Below, piece by piece: positions 50,272 through 59,082 of a DNA stretch of 64,000 nt. The notes below the pieces were generated by a model. That model did not search any database. It was not told the origin of the DNA and saw only the letters and a program-made list of their open reading frames with translations. Position numbers and translations under genes: made by a program. The DNA lies in NCBI RefSeq assembly GCF_047601505.1, contig NZ_JASGJD010000001.1, positions 3,410,001 to 3,474,000 of the forward strand, given 5' to 3'. Origin of the DNA: Cloacibacterium sp047601505 (GTDB lineage: Bacteria > Bacteroidota > Bacteroidia > Flavobacteriales > Weeksellaceae). Each line of letters opens with the position of its first letter. The stretch's first letter is position 1.

Positions 50272-53124
50272 TTATTTAATCAAAAGTTTTGACACTGTCA
50301 TTCCAAGCTCTGATTTCAACATCAAAAGATAAACTCCAGATTGCAAACCTGAAACTGAAATGGTTTCGTCTCCAGAATTTTGTTTTACTTTTTGGGTTTT
50401 AAGCATTTTTCCATTCAAATCATACAAATAAACGGTTCCGCCTTTTGCGTTGGTATATCTTATGGTTGCTTGTCCGTTAGAAACAGGATTTTGAACAATT
50501 GTTAAGGTTTGCTTTTTAGCAGAACTCGTAACTTCATTGGTAGCTAAAGCTGCTCCGTTTCCGAAAATTCTGAACTCGCCAGGTTGTAGATTATAAGTAA
50601 ACGAAGAATCTGTAGCCGTAACACTTAATATACTATTATTATCCATTAAATTATACCAAGTTCCTGTATTTGGAAAAAAAGGAGCGACAGTTTGAGCTGT
50701 AGTAGTAAGATTTGCAAAAATAACTACACTTTTTAAAGCTCCCGAAGCTAAAGCATCATTCCAAATGTAAATTCTAGGTTTCAAATCTCCTGAATTTATT
50801 GTAAACGTTTTGGTATTAAAAACTTCATTATTCAATTTTAAGCTTATAATCTTTGCCCAAGTATCATAAACTGCTTTTCTCTGAGTATTGGTAAAATAGT
50901 TTAAAGTAAATGCATTAGGTTTTGGACTTGTTCTGCAATCATTACTATAAGTACCATTCTCACATCTATTAATTCCATATTCATATCCTAATTCACCAAA
51001 TTGCCATAACATTTTAGGACCAGGAATTGGAAAAAGTACTGCTGCATAAGCTTTTTGTCTCTCTAGAGCAGTTGACAAGATTTTAACATCATATCCAGAA
51101 CCTGTATTGCCATAAAGTAAATTTTTATACATTAATCTCTCCTCATCGTGACTTTCGCCATAAGTGATATTTCTTCTCTCTGTAAATCCTACATGATTTT
51201 CAAAATCTGCTCTATCAATTGTGCTATCAGTAGTATAGCCCATAGTATTTTGATTGTATGGGACATTCAAATTATCCCACAATATAACACCTTTTCCTTC
51301 TCCAACTCTGTAATTAGCCCATTCTTTTTCTTCATTATTTGTACCTAAATGTTCAAAAATAACATAAGAGCTAGGATCTAAACTCCACTGTCTATCAGCA
51401 TATAATTTTAATACATCTACTCTATCTTGTTGATAAGAACCCGTACAAGATTCATCAGAAGCCGTACAATTTTGTGTAAATCCTTTTGTTAAATCCCAAC
51501 GGAAACCATCAATTTTATACTCACTTATCCATTGTTCTAAAACTCTTCCTACATAATATCTAGTTGCATCAGTAGAATGATTCATATCTTCGTTTACATT
51601 ATAAGCATGCTTTGCCACTGTATTAAAATAAGGATTTGAAGAATTAGCAGAACCATAACCGTCTCCATCAGGGTCTGTATTCCAAAGTCTTACTAAAGGA
51701 TTTCTTTGCGTAGCATGATTAAGAGCAATATCTAAAATTACCGCAATACCATTTTGGTGACAAGTATCAATAAATTCTTTAAACTTATCTGAAGTTCCGT
51801 AAGCTTTATCTAATGCAAAATGAAAAGAAGGATTGTAACCCCAAGAATTATTACCATCAAACTCCATTACAGGCATTAATTCAATTGCATTAATTTTTAA
51901 ATTTTTAAAATAAGAAATCTTATCTATCATAGATTGCCAATTCTGTTCTGAAGTAAAATCTCTAACAAGAGCTTCATAAACTACAAGATTTTCTTTGGCT
52001 GGTTTTGTAAAATTAGTCGCTTGCCAATTGTAAGCAGACATCCCAGTTTGCACTACCGAAACATCAAATTTTTGTCCAGAAGGATATGCTGGAAGATTTG
52101 GATAATCTGCCGAAGAAATATAAGGGTCGTCATCAGGTGAAAGCACTAATCTAGAATAAGGGTCTGCTACTTTTATGCCATCATTTGTTCTGTATTGAAA
52201 AGTATAAATCTGCTGTGGAGTAAGCCCTGAAATTTCAATCCAATACAAATCTGGGTTCGTAGTATCTTTTTTCATTAAATAATTACTATTTACCGCCCAT
52301 TGATTAAAGCTTCCGATTACGTGAACATAACTTTTTCCAGGAGCATAAATTGCCAAACCAATTTTTGTAGCATCATTAGCATCATAATTTATTCCTTGTC
52401 TTATCCAAGAAGGAATTGCTTGCTGATTAGAAGTAGAAGAAATAACAAAAGATTTTGTTTCGGACAATCCACTTACAGAACTTGTTCCTGTTAATTCAAA
52501 AAAAGAATTGCCATTGGTTACCGTAAAATCATAATTATAATTTGCAGATGGAGTTGCAACTGTATTAATAACCGTTCCATTCATTTTTAGAACATAAGAA
52601 GCCGTTTGGGTAGAAGTAGCTCCTATATTCACCGTATTACCAGCTGTAGAACTCGTAAAACTATTATCTAAAGGATTGTTCATCGTTAATACATATCTCC
52701 CAACTTTTACATAAATATCTTGCGATTGTAATAATCCATTTGAAGTCTTTACCAAAAAACCAATTCTTGACAAGGGATTTGCTCGGTTCCCATAAAAAGA
52801 TTTCACAGTATTCATGGTATAAGTGTAAGTTGCTGCAGTAGCAGTTCCACCAACATAAGTTAATTTATTGGCTGAATTAGACACATTCCAAGTTCCATTA
52901 GTTGGAGAATCGGCAATAACATTACTCGTATCAAAAGACCAAGCCCACAGATAAAGGCTATGAGTGGATGCTACTCCAAAAGAATTTTCGTTTACCGTAA
53001 AGGTTATTGTTATAGACTCTGTTTCATCAAAAGTAGATGGTGATACAGAATACGACGTAGTAATTTGGCTATATGCAAAAATCTGCATTAATAGAACCAA
53101 AAAAATTGATAGTTTTTGTTTCAT
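50272..53124 (-). CDS. secreted GH13 alpha-amylase-family enzyme with T9SS sorting domain
   Basis: A 950-residue exported glycoside hydrolase. After a signal peptide (1-19) come beta-sandwich domains, including a CBM48/E-set-like module at about 245-345 (HVIGSFNQWAVNSNY). The catalytic barrel spans about 375-720: nucleophile D544 in GFRWDLTKGF, acid/base E591 in IFEHLG and the third acid D660 in GESHDEERL; AVILDIALNHA precedes them. A beta domain and a type A C-terminal signal (VQNPVSNGQATIRY ... VSKLLIK) follow, so it leaves the cell by the type IX system, either anchored or free. Likely substrate is starch, glycogen or a related alpha-glucan. Confidence 0.9.
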   Translation of the reverse strand: MKQKLSIFLVLLMQIFAYSQITTSYSVSPSTFDETESITITFTVNENSFGVASTHSLYLWAWSFDTSNVIADSPTNGTWNVSNSANKLTYVGGTATAATYTYTMNTVKSFYGNRANPLSRIGFLVKTSNGLLQSQDIYVKVGRYVLTMNNPLDNSFTSSTAGNTVNIGATSTQTASYVLKMNGTVINTVATPSANYNYDFTVTNGNSFFELTGTSSVSGLSETKSFVISSTSNQQAIPSWIRQGINYDANDATKIGLAIYAPGKSYVHVIGSFNQWAVNSNYLMKKDTTNPDLYWIEISGLTPQQIYTFQYRTNDGIKVADPYSRLVLSPDDDPYISSADYPNLPAYPSGQKFDVSVVQTGMSAYNWQATNFTKPAKENLVVYEALVRDFTSEQNWQSMIDKISYFKNLKINAIELMPVMEFDGNNSWGYNPSFHFALDKAYGTSDKFKEFIDTCHQNGIAVILDIALNHATQRNPLVRLWNTDPDGDGYGSANSSNPYFNTVAKHAYNVNEDMNHSTDATRYYVGRVLEQWISEYKIDGFRWDLTKGFTQNCTASDESCTGSYQQDRVDVLKLYADRQWSLDPSSYVIFEHLGTNNEEKEWANYRVGEGKGVILWDNLNVPYNQNTMGYTTDSTIDRADFENHVGFTERRNITYGESHDEERLMYKNLLYGNTGSGYDVKILSTALERQKAYAAVLFPIPGPKMLWQFGELGYEYGINRCENGTYSNDCRTSPKPNAFTLNYFTNTQRKAVYDTWAKIISLKLNNEVFNTKTFTINSGDLKPRIYIWNDALASGALKSVVIFANLTTTAQTVAPFFPNTGTWYNLMDNNSILSVTATDSSFTYNLQPGEFRIFGNGAALATNEVTSSAKKQTLTIVQNPVSNGQATIRYTNAKGGTVYLYDLNGKMLKTQKVKQNSGDETISVSGLQSGVYLLMLKSELGMTVSKLLIK

Positions 53125-53305
53125 TTGATAATTTTTTCAACACGTAAAATTAGGAATTTCTATATTACGATTGATATAAATTATACTGATATTTGACAAA
53201 ATAGTACATTTTTTATGCACTTTTTTGCTATCAACTTATCATAAAAAACAATTCAATTAATGTCTTTTCGTGAGAAAATAAAAAACTTCTTTTCAGCTAT
53301 AAAAA

Positions 53306-54322
53306 CTAAGAAACCAAAAGGCTACAACCTCTAATATCAGAATGGTCTATTCTGCCCAAAACTTGAAACTTTTCATTCTCGAACTCTCTTTTTTCAATCC
53401 TTCCCAAATCCTGTGTAGCAATAAAAGAGCAAGAATATCTGTTTGCCAAATCTATAATATTGATAGCTCCAGTTTTGCCATCTTCTAAGTAAGAAAATGG
53501 GTCTTCTGCATTTCGGATAAGAACACGCATCCAATGTGGGCACTCATATTCATTATTCCCTAAAGAATAAGCTTGAGAAAGCAATTCCGTCATAGAATAT
53601 TCCGAATAAATCTTATCAGTGCCGAAACTTTTTTGCAAAATTTCTAGAAGTTCATCTTTCGTCATTTCGGCTTTTCTGCCTTTCATTCCGCCAGTTTCTA
53701 TCACTGTAAAATCGTTGATTTTTAAATTTGTAAAGTCATTTTCAGAATCTAAAAAATCTAACAATGCAAAAGAAACCCCGAAAAGAATTACTTTTTTATC
53801 TTCTTTTCCTAATTTTTGTAAAAGTTCAAAAAGTTCTTGATGATTGTATAAGAAATATCCGTTTTCAGGCTTTGCTGATTTCTTCATCAAAAAATCAACC
53901 ATATAAATTAAAGAAGAGTGCGGATTTTCCGAATAATTTGGAAGCAAACCTAAGAAAATATAATCTTCTGGCTTTCCAATAAATTTTTCAAAACTCTTGT
54001 AAATACTTTCTTCGTATAGATTAAAATCTGCAATATAATGTTTAGAACGATTCAGCATTTGTGTAGTTCCAGAACTTTGAAAATAACTTGTAGATTTGTC
54101 TGTCTGAGCGGAAACGAAGACTTTGTCTAAAACTTGATGATTCTTAAACATTTCTATCGGAAGAAAAGGGATGTCTTCAATTTTTTTTACTTCCGAAGGA
54201 TTTTTACCTAAAAAATCTACAAATTTTTGGTAAACTTCTACGTTTTTATATTGATATTGAAATGTTTCCAAACACGCCGCTTGGAATTCTTCTTCCGTTG
54301 TTATGTTGAATAAATCATTCAT
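53306..54322 (-). CDS. LuxE/PaaK-like acyl-protein synthetase
   Basis: A 338-residue adenylating enzyme relative. The ATG at 54322 is used; the frame is open further up but that segment crosses a terminator. The nucleotide loop FQSSGTTQMLNRSK has S83-T87, and IETGGMKGRKAEMTKDELLE plus IYSEYSMTELLSQAY follow as in LuxE and phenylacetyl-CoA ligase relatives. LuxE joins fatty acid to protein for bioluminescence, but no luxC, luxD or luxAB is near, so a different role is expected; in Flavobacteriia such genes are usually called acyl transferase. It lies downstream of lpxH on the same strand. Confidence 0.8.
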   Translation of the reverse strand: MNDLFNITTEEEFQAACLETFQYQYKNVEVYQKFVDFLGKNPSEVKKIEDIPFLPIEMFKNHQVLDKVFVSAQTDKSTSYFQSSGTTQMLNRSKHYIADFNLYEESIYKSFEKFIGKPEDYIFLGLLPNYSENPHSSLIYMVDFLMKKSAKPENGYFLYNHQELFELLQKLGKEDKKVILFGVSFALLDFLDSENDFTNLKINDFTVIETGGMKGRKAEMTKDELLEILQKSFGTDKIYSEYSMTELLSQAYSLGNNEYECPHWMRVLIRNAEDPFSYLEDGKTGAINIIDLANRYSCSFIATQDLGRIEKREFENEKFQVLGRIDHSDIRGCSLLVS

Positions 54323-54338
54323 TTTGTAAAAAAATAAA

Positions 54339-54367
54339 AAGATGCAAAAAGAATAAACATGCATCTT
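54339..54367 (-). terminator. intrinsic terminator of the LpxH-like gene
   Basis: On the minus strand AAGATGCA pairs with TGCATCTT around a 13-base loop, followed by a T-rich run. The LuxE-like gene begins 17 bases later. Confidence 0.75.
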
Positions 54368-54384
54368 AAATTGGTAAATTTATT

Positions 54385-55164
54385 TTAAATAGGATTTTCG
54401 TATTTCAAAACTTGAAAATTTTCCCCATCAAAAACTCCATAGGTAAAATACGAAATCCAATCGCCAAGATTAATGTATTTCGCTTCGTTTTCGTTTGCTT
54501 TTAAATCCAAAATCATCGGAAGATGACGGTGACCATACACGAAATAATCCATCTTCTCTGTTTTGAGTTTTTCTTTAGAGTAAATAATTAAAAACTCTTT
54601 GTCTTCGCCCAAAAACTCTTTGTCTTCTTCGCCAGAAATCATTTTATTTTTTGTTGAAAAATAGATAGCAACTTTCATTGCGATGTCAGGGTGAAGCCAT
54701 TTAAAAAACCATTGCGCAATAGGATTGGTAAAGAATTTTTTCATTCTTTTGTAGCCTTTATCGCCAGGCCCAAGACCATCTCCATGAGCCAGAAGAAAGT
54801 TTTTGCCAGAAATTTCATAAAATTGTTTTTCGAAGAAAACCGGAATTCCTATTTCTTCTTCCAGATAATCTTTCATCCACAAATCGTGGTTTCCAACAAA
54901 AAAATAAATCTCTATTCCGCTGTCTTTTAGTTCGGCTAATTTCCCAAGAATTCTCACATATCCTTTCGGAACTACATAGCTCCATTCGTGCCAAAAATCA
55001 AACAAATCACCCATCAAAAACAGTACTTGTGCATCGTGTTTTATTTCGTCTAGCCAAGCAAGAAATTTAGTTTCTCTAGGCTTACTCAGCTCTGGAGTTG
55101 GCGCTCCAAAATGCTGGTCAGATGCAAAATATATTTTTTTATTGGGCTGTAATTCGATTTTCAT
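54385..55164 (-). CDS. lpxH: UDP-2,3-diacylglucosamine diphosphatase (LpxH-like)
   Basis: A metallophosphoesterase of 259 residues. The five motifs are intact: ASDQHFG (residues 14-20), LMGDLFDFWHEW, VGNHDLW, LAHGDGLGPGD and YGHRHLP, which bind two metal ions. The DFWHEW extension and the HGDGLGPGDKGYKRMKKFF insertion point to the LpxH/LpxI-type lipid A hydrolase that makes lipid X. It ends in a terminator. Its upstream gap to queD contains two 7-bp-period repeat arrays. Confidence 0.85.
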   Translation of the reverse strand: MKIELQPNKKIYFASDQHFGAPTPELSKPRETKFLAWLDEIKHDAQVLFLMGDLFDFWHEWSYVVPKGYVRILGKLAELKDSGIEIYFFVGNHDLWMKDYLEEEIGIPVFFEKQFYEISGKNFLLAHGDGLGPGDKGYKRMKKFFTNPIAQWFFKWLHPDIAMKVAIYFSTKNKMISGEEDKEFLGEDKEFLIIYSKEKLKTEKMDYFVYGHRHLPMILDLKANENEAKYINLGDWISYFTYGVFDGENFQVLKYENPI

Positions 55165-55170
55165 TTTTTT

Positions 55171-55205
55171 GAGTTTCGAAATGCGAGTTTCGTGTTACGA
55201 GTTTT
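55171..55205. repeat. heptanucleotide array, 5 units
   Basis: Units GAGTTTC, GAAATGC, GAGTTTC, GTGTTAC and GAGTTTT are contiguous, six bases upstream of the lpxH start codon. Confidence 0.65.
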
Positions 55206-55215
55206 GATATTTTTA

Positions 55216-55252
55216 ATTCACTATTCACTGCAAAGCAAATTCACTATTCATT
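55216..55252. repeat. heptanucleotide array ATTCACT with interruption
   Basis: ATTCACT, ATTCACT, GCAAAGC, two extra bases, ATTCACT and ATTCATT. It ends next to the queD stop codon. Confidence 0.65.
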
Positions 55253-55699
55253 TTATAAATTCTCTTCCGCCAACCATTCTCCGTAAGAATTTTCGGTTTC
55301 GTGAAGTTTCAAATAAGCTAACTGAACGTGACTTGGAAGATTTTTCTTAATTTTCTCAGCAATATCATACAACATATTTTCGCAAGTTGGCTGGTAATTG
55401 CAATAAATTACTTTATGACCTTGTTGCTCTAAACCTTCGCCCAATTCTTTGTGAGGCGTAAGTGCATTAAGCAAAACTGCGTGGTCCCAAATATCTACAA
55501 TTTCTTCTTTCACAATTTTCTTAATATCTCCAAAATCTACCACCATTCCGTTTTTAGAATGCTCCACATCATTAATAGGAACTCCTTTTACTGTAACGAA
55601 AAGTTTGTACGAATGTCCGTGCATATTTTTGCATTTTCCATCATAATTATACAGAACGTGTGCCGTCTCGAAAGTGAAAATTTTAGTAATGCGTATCAT
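55253..55699 (-). CDS. queD: 6-carboxytetrahydropterin synthase (QueD/PTPS family)
   Basis: Converts 7,8-dihydroneopterin triphosphate to 6-carboxytetrahydropterin for queuosine synthesis; related to 6-pyruvoyl-tetrahydropterin synthase. The 148-residue protein has the zinc histidines in FETAHVLYNYDGKC and MHGHSYKLFVTV, the catalytic cysteine in the first of these, DFGDIKKIVKEEIVDIWDHA, and the pterin-anchoring glutamate near LKLHETENSYGEW. Other que genes are not nearby. A -7 box lies directly before the start codon, so the transcript may be leaderless. Confidence 0.9.
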   Translation of the reverse strand: MIRITKIFTFETAHVLYNYDGKCKNMHGHSYKLFVTVKGVPINDVEHSKNGMVVDFGDIKKIVKEEIVDIWDHAVLLNALTPHKELGEGLEQQGHKVIYCNYQPTCENMLYDIAEKIKKNLPSHVQLAYLKLHETENSYGEWLAEENL

Positions 55700-55703
55700 T
55701 TTG

Positions 55704-55711
55704 CAAAGATA
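55704..55711 (-). promoter_or_regulatory. -7 box abutting the queD start
   Basis: TATCTTTG on the minus strand ends four bases before the ATG at 55699. No -33 TTG at normal distance. Confidence 0.5.
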
Positions 55712-55730
55712 GAGAATTTTTAAACTTAAA

Positions 55731-55754
55731 AACCTCCTCTATTAAGAGAAGGTT
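55731..55754 (-). terminator. intrinsic terminator of aceA
   Basis: On the minus strand AACCT and AGGTT pair, then after one mismatch CTCT/AGAG around ATTA-type loop, with TTTTTAAG following. Confidence 0.75.
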
Positions 55755-55844
55755 CTTTCAACAAATTAAAAACTATGGACTCTTTTTATGTTAAGAGTGA
55801 ATAATGGAAATATAGGGATGAAAAAATCATTTTTTTTTAAAATT

Positions 55845-57122
55845 TTAATGGAATTGCTCTGCTTCTGTAGAACCTGCCAATGCTGTGGTAGAAGAATTAC
55901 CCGCAGTTACAGTAGTTTGAACCGCATCAAAATAACCTGTTCCTACAAAACTTTGGTGTTTCACAGCACGGAAACCTTTCGCTTGTAACGCAAATTCTCT
56001 TTCTTGCAATTCGCTGTAACCTGCCATACCTCTTTCTTTGTAAGCCAATGCCAATTCGAACATTGCCGTATTCAAAGCATGGAAACCTGCCAAAGTAATA
56101 AATTGGAATTTGTAACCCATTTTTGCTAATTCTTCACGGAAAGTTTCCATTTCGGCAACAGATAATTTTGCTGCCCAATTGAACGATGGAGAACAGTTGT
56201 ACGCCAACATTTTCCCCGGAAATTTTGCATGAATTCCTTCTGCAAATCTTCTTGCATAATCTAAGTCTGGATTAGAAGTTTCCATCCAAATTAAATCTGC
56301 ATACGGAGCATAAGAAAGTCCTCTGTCAATACCTTGTTCCACTCCACATTTTACTTGGAAAAAACCTTCAGAAGTTCTTTCGCCAGTTATAAATTTTTTA
56401 TCTCTATCATCAATATCCGAAGTTAATAAATCTGCAGCATCAGCATCAGTTCTTGCCACCAAAACCGTTGGAACTCCGCAAACATCTGCCGCTAATCTTG
56501 CAGCAATCAATTTATTAATCGCTTCTTGCGTAGGTACTAGAACTTTCCCTCCAAGATGTCCACATTTTTTAGCCGAAGACAATTGGTCTTCAAAATGTAC
56601 ACCAGCAGCGCCAGATTCAATCATTTGTTTCATCAATTCAAAAGCATTGAGATTTCCACCGAAACCAGCTTCTGCATCAGCCACAATTGGAACGAGATAA
56701 TTCTTATCGCCACCACCGTTCACAGATTGAATTTGGTCTGCTCTCAAAAGTGCATTATTAATTTTTTTCACCACCACAGGAACCGAATTTGCAGGATATA
56801 AACTTTGGTCGGGATACATTTCTCCAGACAAATTTGCATCTGCAGCCACTTGCCAACCAGAAAGGTAAATTGCTTCTAAACCAGCGTCCACTTCCTGAAC
56901 CGCCTGATTTCCTGTTAAAGCTCCCAAACCTGCCACAAAATCTTGATTGTTCAATTTTTTCCAAAGTGTTTTAGACATTTCTGTCGCAATGGTGTAATCT
57001 ATTTTGTAGTTTCCTCTCAATTTTAAAACTTCCTCAGCGGTATAAGGTCTTGTAACGCCTTTCCATCTTGGGTTTTCTCTCCACTCTTGCTCTAGTGCTT
57101 GGATTTGTTCTTGTGTGTTCAT
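55845..57122 (-). CDS. aceA: isocitrate lyase
   Basis: Splits isocitrate to succinate and glyoxylate, the first glyoxylate-shunt step. The 425-residue length fits the bacterial short form. WRENPRWKGVTRPYTAEEV is the conserved N-terminus, and the catalytic loop holds K-K-C-G-H in SSAKKCGHLGGKVLVPTQEA. VARTDADAADLLTSDID, YNCSPSFNWAAK and QFITLAGFHALN are further signatures. It follows aceB on the same strand across 218 bases that contain two 7-bp-period arrays and no evident promoter, so both are probably read from the aceB promoter. Confidence 0.96.
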   Translation of the reverse strand: MNTQEQIQALEQEWRENPRWKGVTRPYTAEEVLKLRGNYKIDYTIATEMSKTLWKKLNNQDFVAGLGALTGNQAVQEVDAGLEAIYLSGWQVAADANLSGEMYPDQSLYPANSVPVVVKKINNALLRADQIQSVNGGGDKNYLVPIVADAEAGFGGNLNAFELMKQMIESGAAGVHFEDQLSSAKKCGHLGGKVLVPTQEAINKLIAARLAADVCGVPTVLVARTDADAADLLTSDIDDRDKKFITGERTSEGFFQVKCGVEQGIDRGLSYAPYADLIWMETSNPDLDYARRFAEGIHAKFPGKMLAYNCSPSFNWAAKLSVAEMETFREELAKMGYKFQFITLAGFHALNTAMFELALAYKERGMAGYSELQEREFALQAKGFRAVKHQSFVGTGYFDAVQTTVTAGNSSTTALAGSTEAEQFH

Positions 57123-57166
57123 AATATTTTGGATTTTTTTGGGTTGTTTAAAATTTGTGTAATGTA

Positions 57167-57201
57167 TACTATGTATAATGTATAATGTACTATGTATAAT
57201 G
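57167..57201. repeat. heptanucleotide array TATAATG/TACTATG, 5 units
   Basis: TACTATG, TATAATG, TATAATG, TACTATG and TATAATG are contiguous, about 45 bases upstream of the aceA start; one further TGTAATG copy lies at 57158 out of phase by two bases. Confidence 0.75.
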
Positions 57202-57252
57202 TATTTTTTTTAATTTCAAAAAACTTTAAATTTTCATTTACTTAACAAATCA

Positions 57253-57336
57253 TACTTTGTACCTTGTACCTTGTACTTTTTACTTTTTACTTTGTACTTT
57301 GTACTTTTTACTTTGTACTTTGTACTTTATACTTTG
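57253..57336. repeat. heptanucleotide array TACTTTG, 12 units
   Basis: Twelve uninterrupted 7-bp units, mostly TACTTTG with TACCTTG, TACTTTT and TACTTTA variants, end four bases from the aceB stop codon. It lies in the aceB-aceA gap and is transcribed if the genes are co-transcribed. It is the longest of six arrays in the window. Confidence 0.9.
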
Positions 57337-57340
57337 TACA

Positions 57341-58912
57341 TCAAATAAAAGGATATGCTTTCAAGGTTAAAAACTCTTCGAAATTTTCATCAAAAATCAA
57401 TTCATTGAAAAGCTGAGTTGCCAAATCGAATTTCCCTTCAGTAAAACGTTTTTCTCCGACATAATTTTTAATTTTTTCGAGTTCATCTTCTTCCCAAATC
57501 ATAATCATATTTGGTGTAAGTGTTCTTTCGTCGTCTAATTTTGCTTTATTTTTGAGCCATTGCCAGATTTGAGTTCTGGAGATTTCGGCAGTTGCAGCGT
57601 CTTCCATCAGATTGTAAAGAGCTGCAGCTCCCGTTCCCATCAACCAAGATTCTATATAAAGAATTCCTACATTGATGTTTTTTCGTACGCCTTTTTCGGT
57701 AATTTCACCTTTCGGAACTTCTAATAAATCTGTTTCAGAAATGTGATAATCTTCGTACTTTTTATCTATTTGATTGGGTGTTGGCATATATTCATCAAAA
57801 ATTGCTTTTGCAACAGGCACCAAACCAGGATGTGCCACCCAAGTTCCGTCGTGCCCATTTTTCACTTCTCTTTCTTTATCTGCTCTTACTTTTGCATAGG
57901 CGATTTCGTTTTCTTCTTCGTTGTTTTTTACAGGAATTTGCGCCGCCATTCCGCCCATAGCATGAACTCGGCGTTTATGACAAGCCTGAATAACACGTTT
58001 GGAATAAGCACTCATAAAAGGCGAAGTCATGGTAACTTGGTCTCTATCTGGCACTAAAAATTCCGGATGATTTCTAAATTTTTTGATGTAAGAAAAAATA
58101 TAATCCCATCTTCCGCAGTTTAGTCCGGCGCTGTGTTCTTTCAGTTCATACAAAATTTCGTCTAACTGAAAAGAAGCGGTGATGGTTTCTATGAGAACTG
58201 TTGCCTTAATTGTCCCTTGATTAATTCCTAAATAATTTTGTGAAAAATTGAAAACCTCATTCCACCACCTTGCTTCTTTATAATGTTCTAATTTTGGCAA
58301 ATAAAAGTACGGTCCACTACCTTTTGCTAATAAAGTTTTCGCATTTCTGAAAAAGAAAATCCCAAAATCTACTAGAGAACCAGATGCTTTTTCACCATTA
58401 ATTTCTATATTTTTTTCTTCTAAATGCAATCCTCTTGGTCTTACGATTAGTGTCGCCAAATTTTCGTTGAGTTGATAAGCTTTACCTTCTTCATTCACGA
58501 AATCTATTTTTCTATTAATTGCATCTGTAAGGTTAATTTGCCCTTCCATACAATTTTGCCAAGTTGGAGAATTAGAATCTTCAAAATCTGCCATAAAAGT
58601 AGAAGCGCCAGAATTTAACGCATTGATAATCATTTTTCTATCAACAGGCCCAGTAATTTCAACTCTTCTATCTTGTAAATCATTTGGAAGTTTGTTGCAA
58701 ACCCAATATTCTTCTCTTATTCCCCTGGCTTCTTTGGGAAAACTTGGCATTACACCTTCGTTAATCAATTCTTGAACTTTTTTTCTTTGCTCTAGAAGTT
58801 CAATTCTTTTTTGATTAAAATTTTTATGAAGTTGAATTAAAAACTTTTCAAGACCTTCAGAGAAAATTTGAGAATACTTTTCATTGACTTTCACATTAAA
58901 TTCTTTTTCCAT
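57341..58912 (-). CDS. aceB: malate synthase (A type)
   Basis: Condenses glyoxylate with acetyl-CoA to malate, the second step of the glyoxylate shunt. The 523-residue protein has the MSA-type architecture: TFMADFEDSNSPTW near residue 105, IVRPRGLHL, TVLIETITASFQLDEILYEL with the magnesium-binding glutamate, CGRWDYIFSYIKKF, and DGTWVAHPGLV; the catalytic aspartate is expected in NLMEDAATAEISR. It starts 366 bases from a divergently transcribed ScfR-type regulator, and its -33 region overlaps a perfect 12-bp palindrome. Confidence 0.95.
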   Translation of the reverse strand: MEKEFNVKVNEKYSQIFSEGLEKFLIQLHKNFNQKRIELLEQRKKVQELINEGVMPSFPKEARGIREEYWVCNKLPNDLQDRRVEITGPVDRKMIINALNSGASTFMADFEDSNSPTWQNCMEGQINLTDAINRKIDFVNEEGKAYQLNENLATLIVRPRGLHLEEKNIEINGEKASGSLVDFGIFFFRNAKTLLAKGSGPYFYLPKLEHYKEARWWNEVFNFSQNYLGINQGTIKATVLIETITASFQLDEILYELKEHSAGLNCGRWDYIFSYIKKFRNHPEFLVPDRDQVTMTSPFMSAYSKRVIQACHKRRVHAMGGMAAQIPVKNNEEENEIAYAKVRADKEREVKNGHDGTWVAHPGLVPVAKAIFDEYMPTPNQIDKKYEDYHISETDLLEVPKGEITEKGVRKNINVGILYIESWLMGTGAAALYNLMEDAATAEISRTQIWQWLKNKAKLDDERTLTPNMIMIWEEDELEKIKNYVGEKRFTEGKFDLATQLFNELIFDENFEEFLTLKAYPFI

Positions 58913-58997
58913 AATATTTTGATTTTGTTGATGTTAAATAATAATATCACTATCAATAATTTTTTAATTGAGAAAATTTATTGAGTTCTGCTTGAGA

Positions 58998-59005
58998 CAA
59001 ATATA
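58998..59005 (-). promoter_or_regulatory. -7 box of aceB
   Basis: TATATTTG on the minus strand, 85 bases upstream of the aceB ATG. The -33 region is occupied by the palindrome at 59025-59036, centred 29 bases upstream. Confidence 0.6.
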
Positions 59006-59024
59006 GAAAATATTTTCACTTACA

Positions 59025-59036
59025 GCGAACGTTCGC
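59025..59036. promoter_or_regulatory. candidate operator, perfect palindrome GCGAACGTTCGC
   Basis: A perfect 12-bp palindrome, GC-rich in an AT-rich gap, overlapping the -33 region of the aceB promoter. Nine of 12 bases equal those of the second site at 59061. Confidence 0.7.
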
Positions 59037-59060
59037 AAAAAATATAAAATTTTTTATTAT

Positions 59061-59072
59061 GCGAATAATCGC
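59061..59072. promoter_or_regulatory. candidate operator, near-palindrome GCGAATAATCGC
   Basis: GCGA/TCGC half-sites around ATAA. It lies 36 bp centre to centre from the first site and covers the -33 region of the regulator promoter, so it suits autoregulation. Confidence 0.65.
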
Positions 59073-59082
59073 TTTTATTTTA

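Noticed and set aside
57253..57336. CRISPR or phage attachment site
   Set aside because: Units are 7 bp with no spacers; no integrase, phage or cas gene is near.
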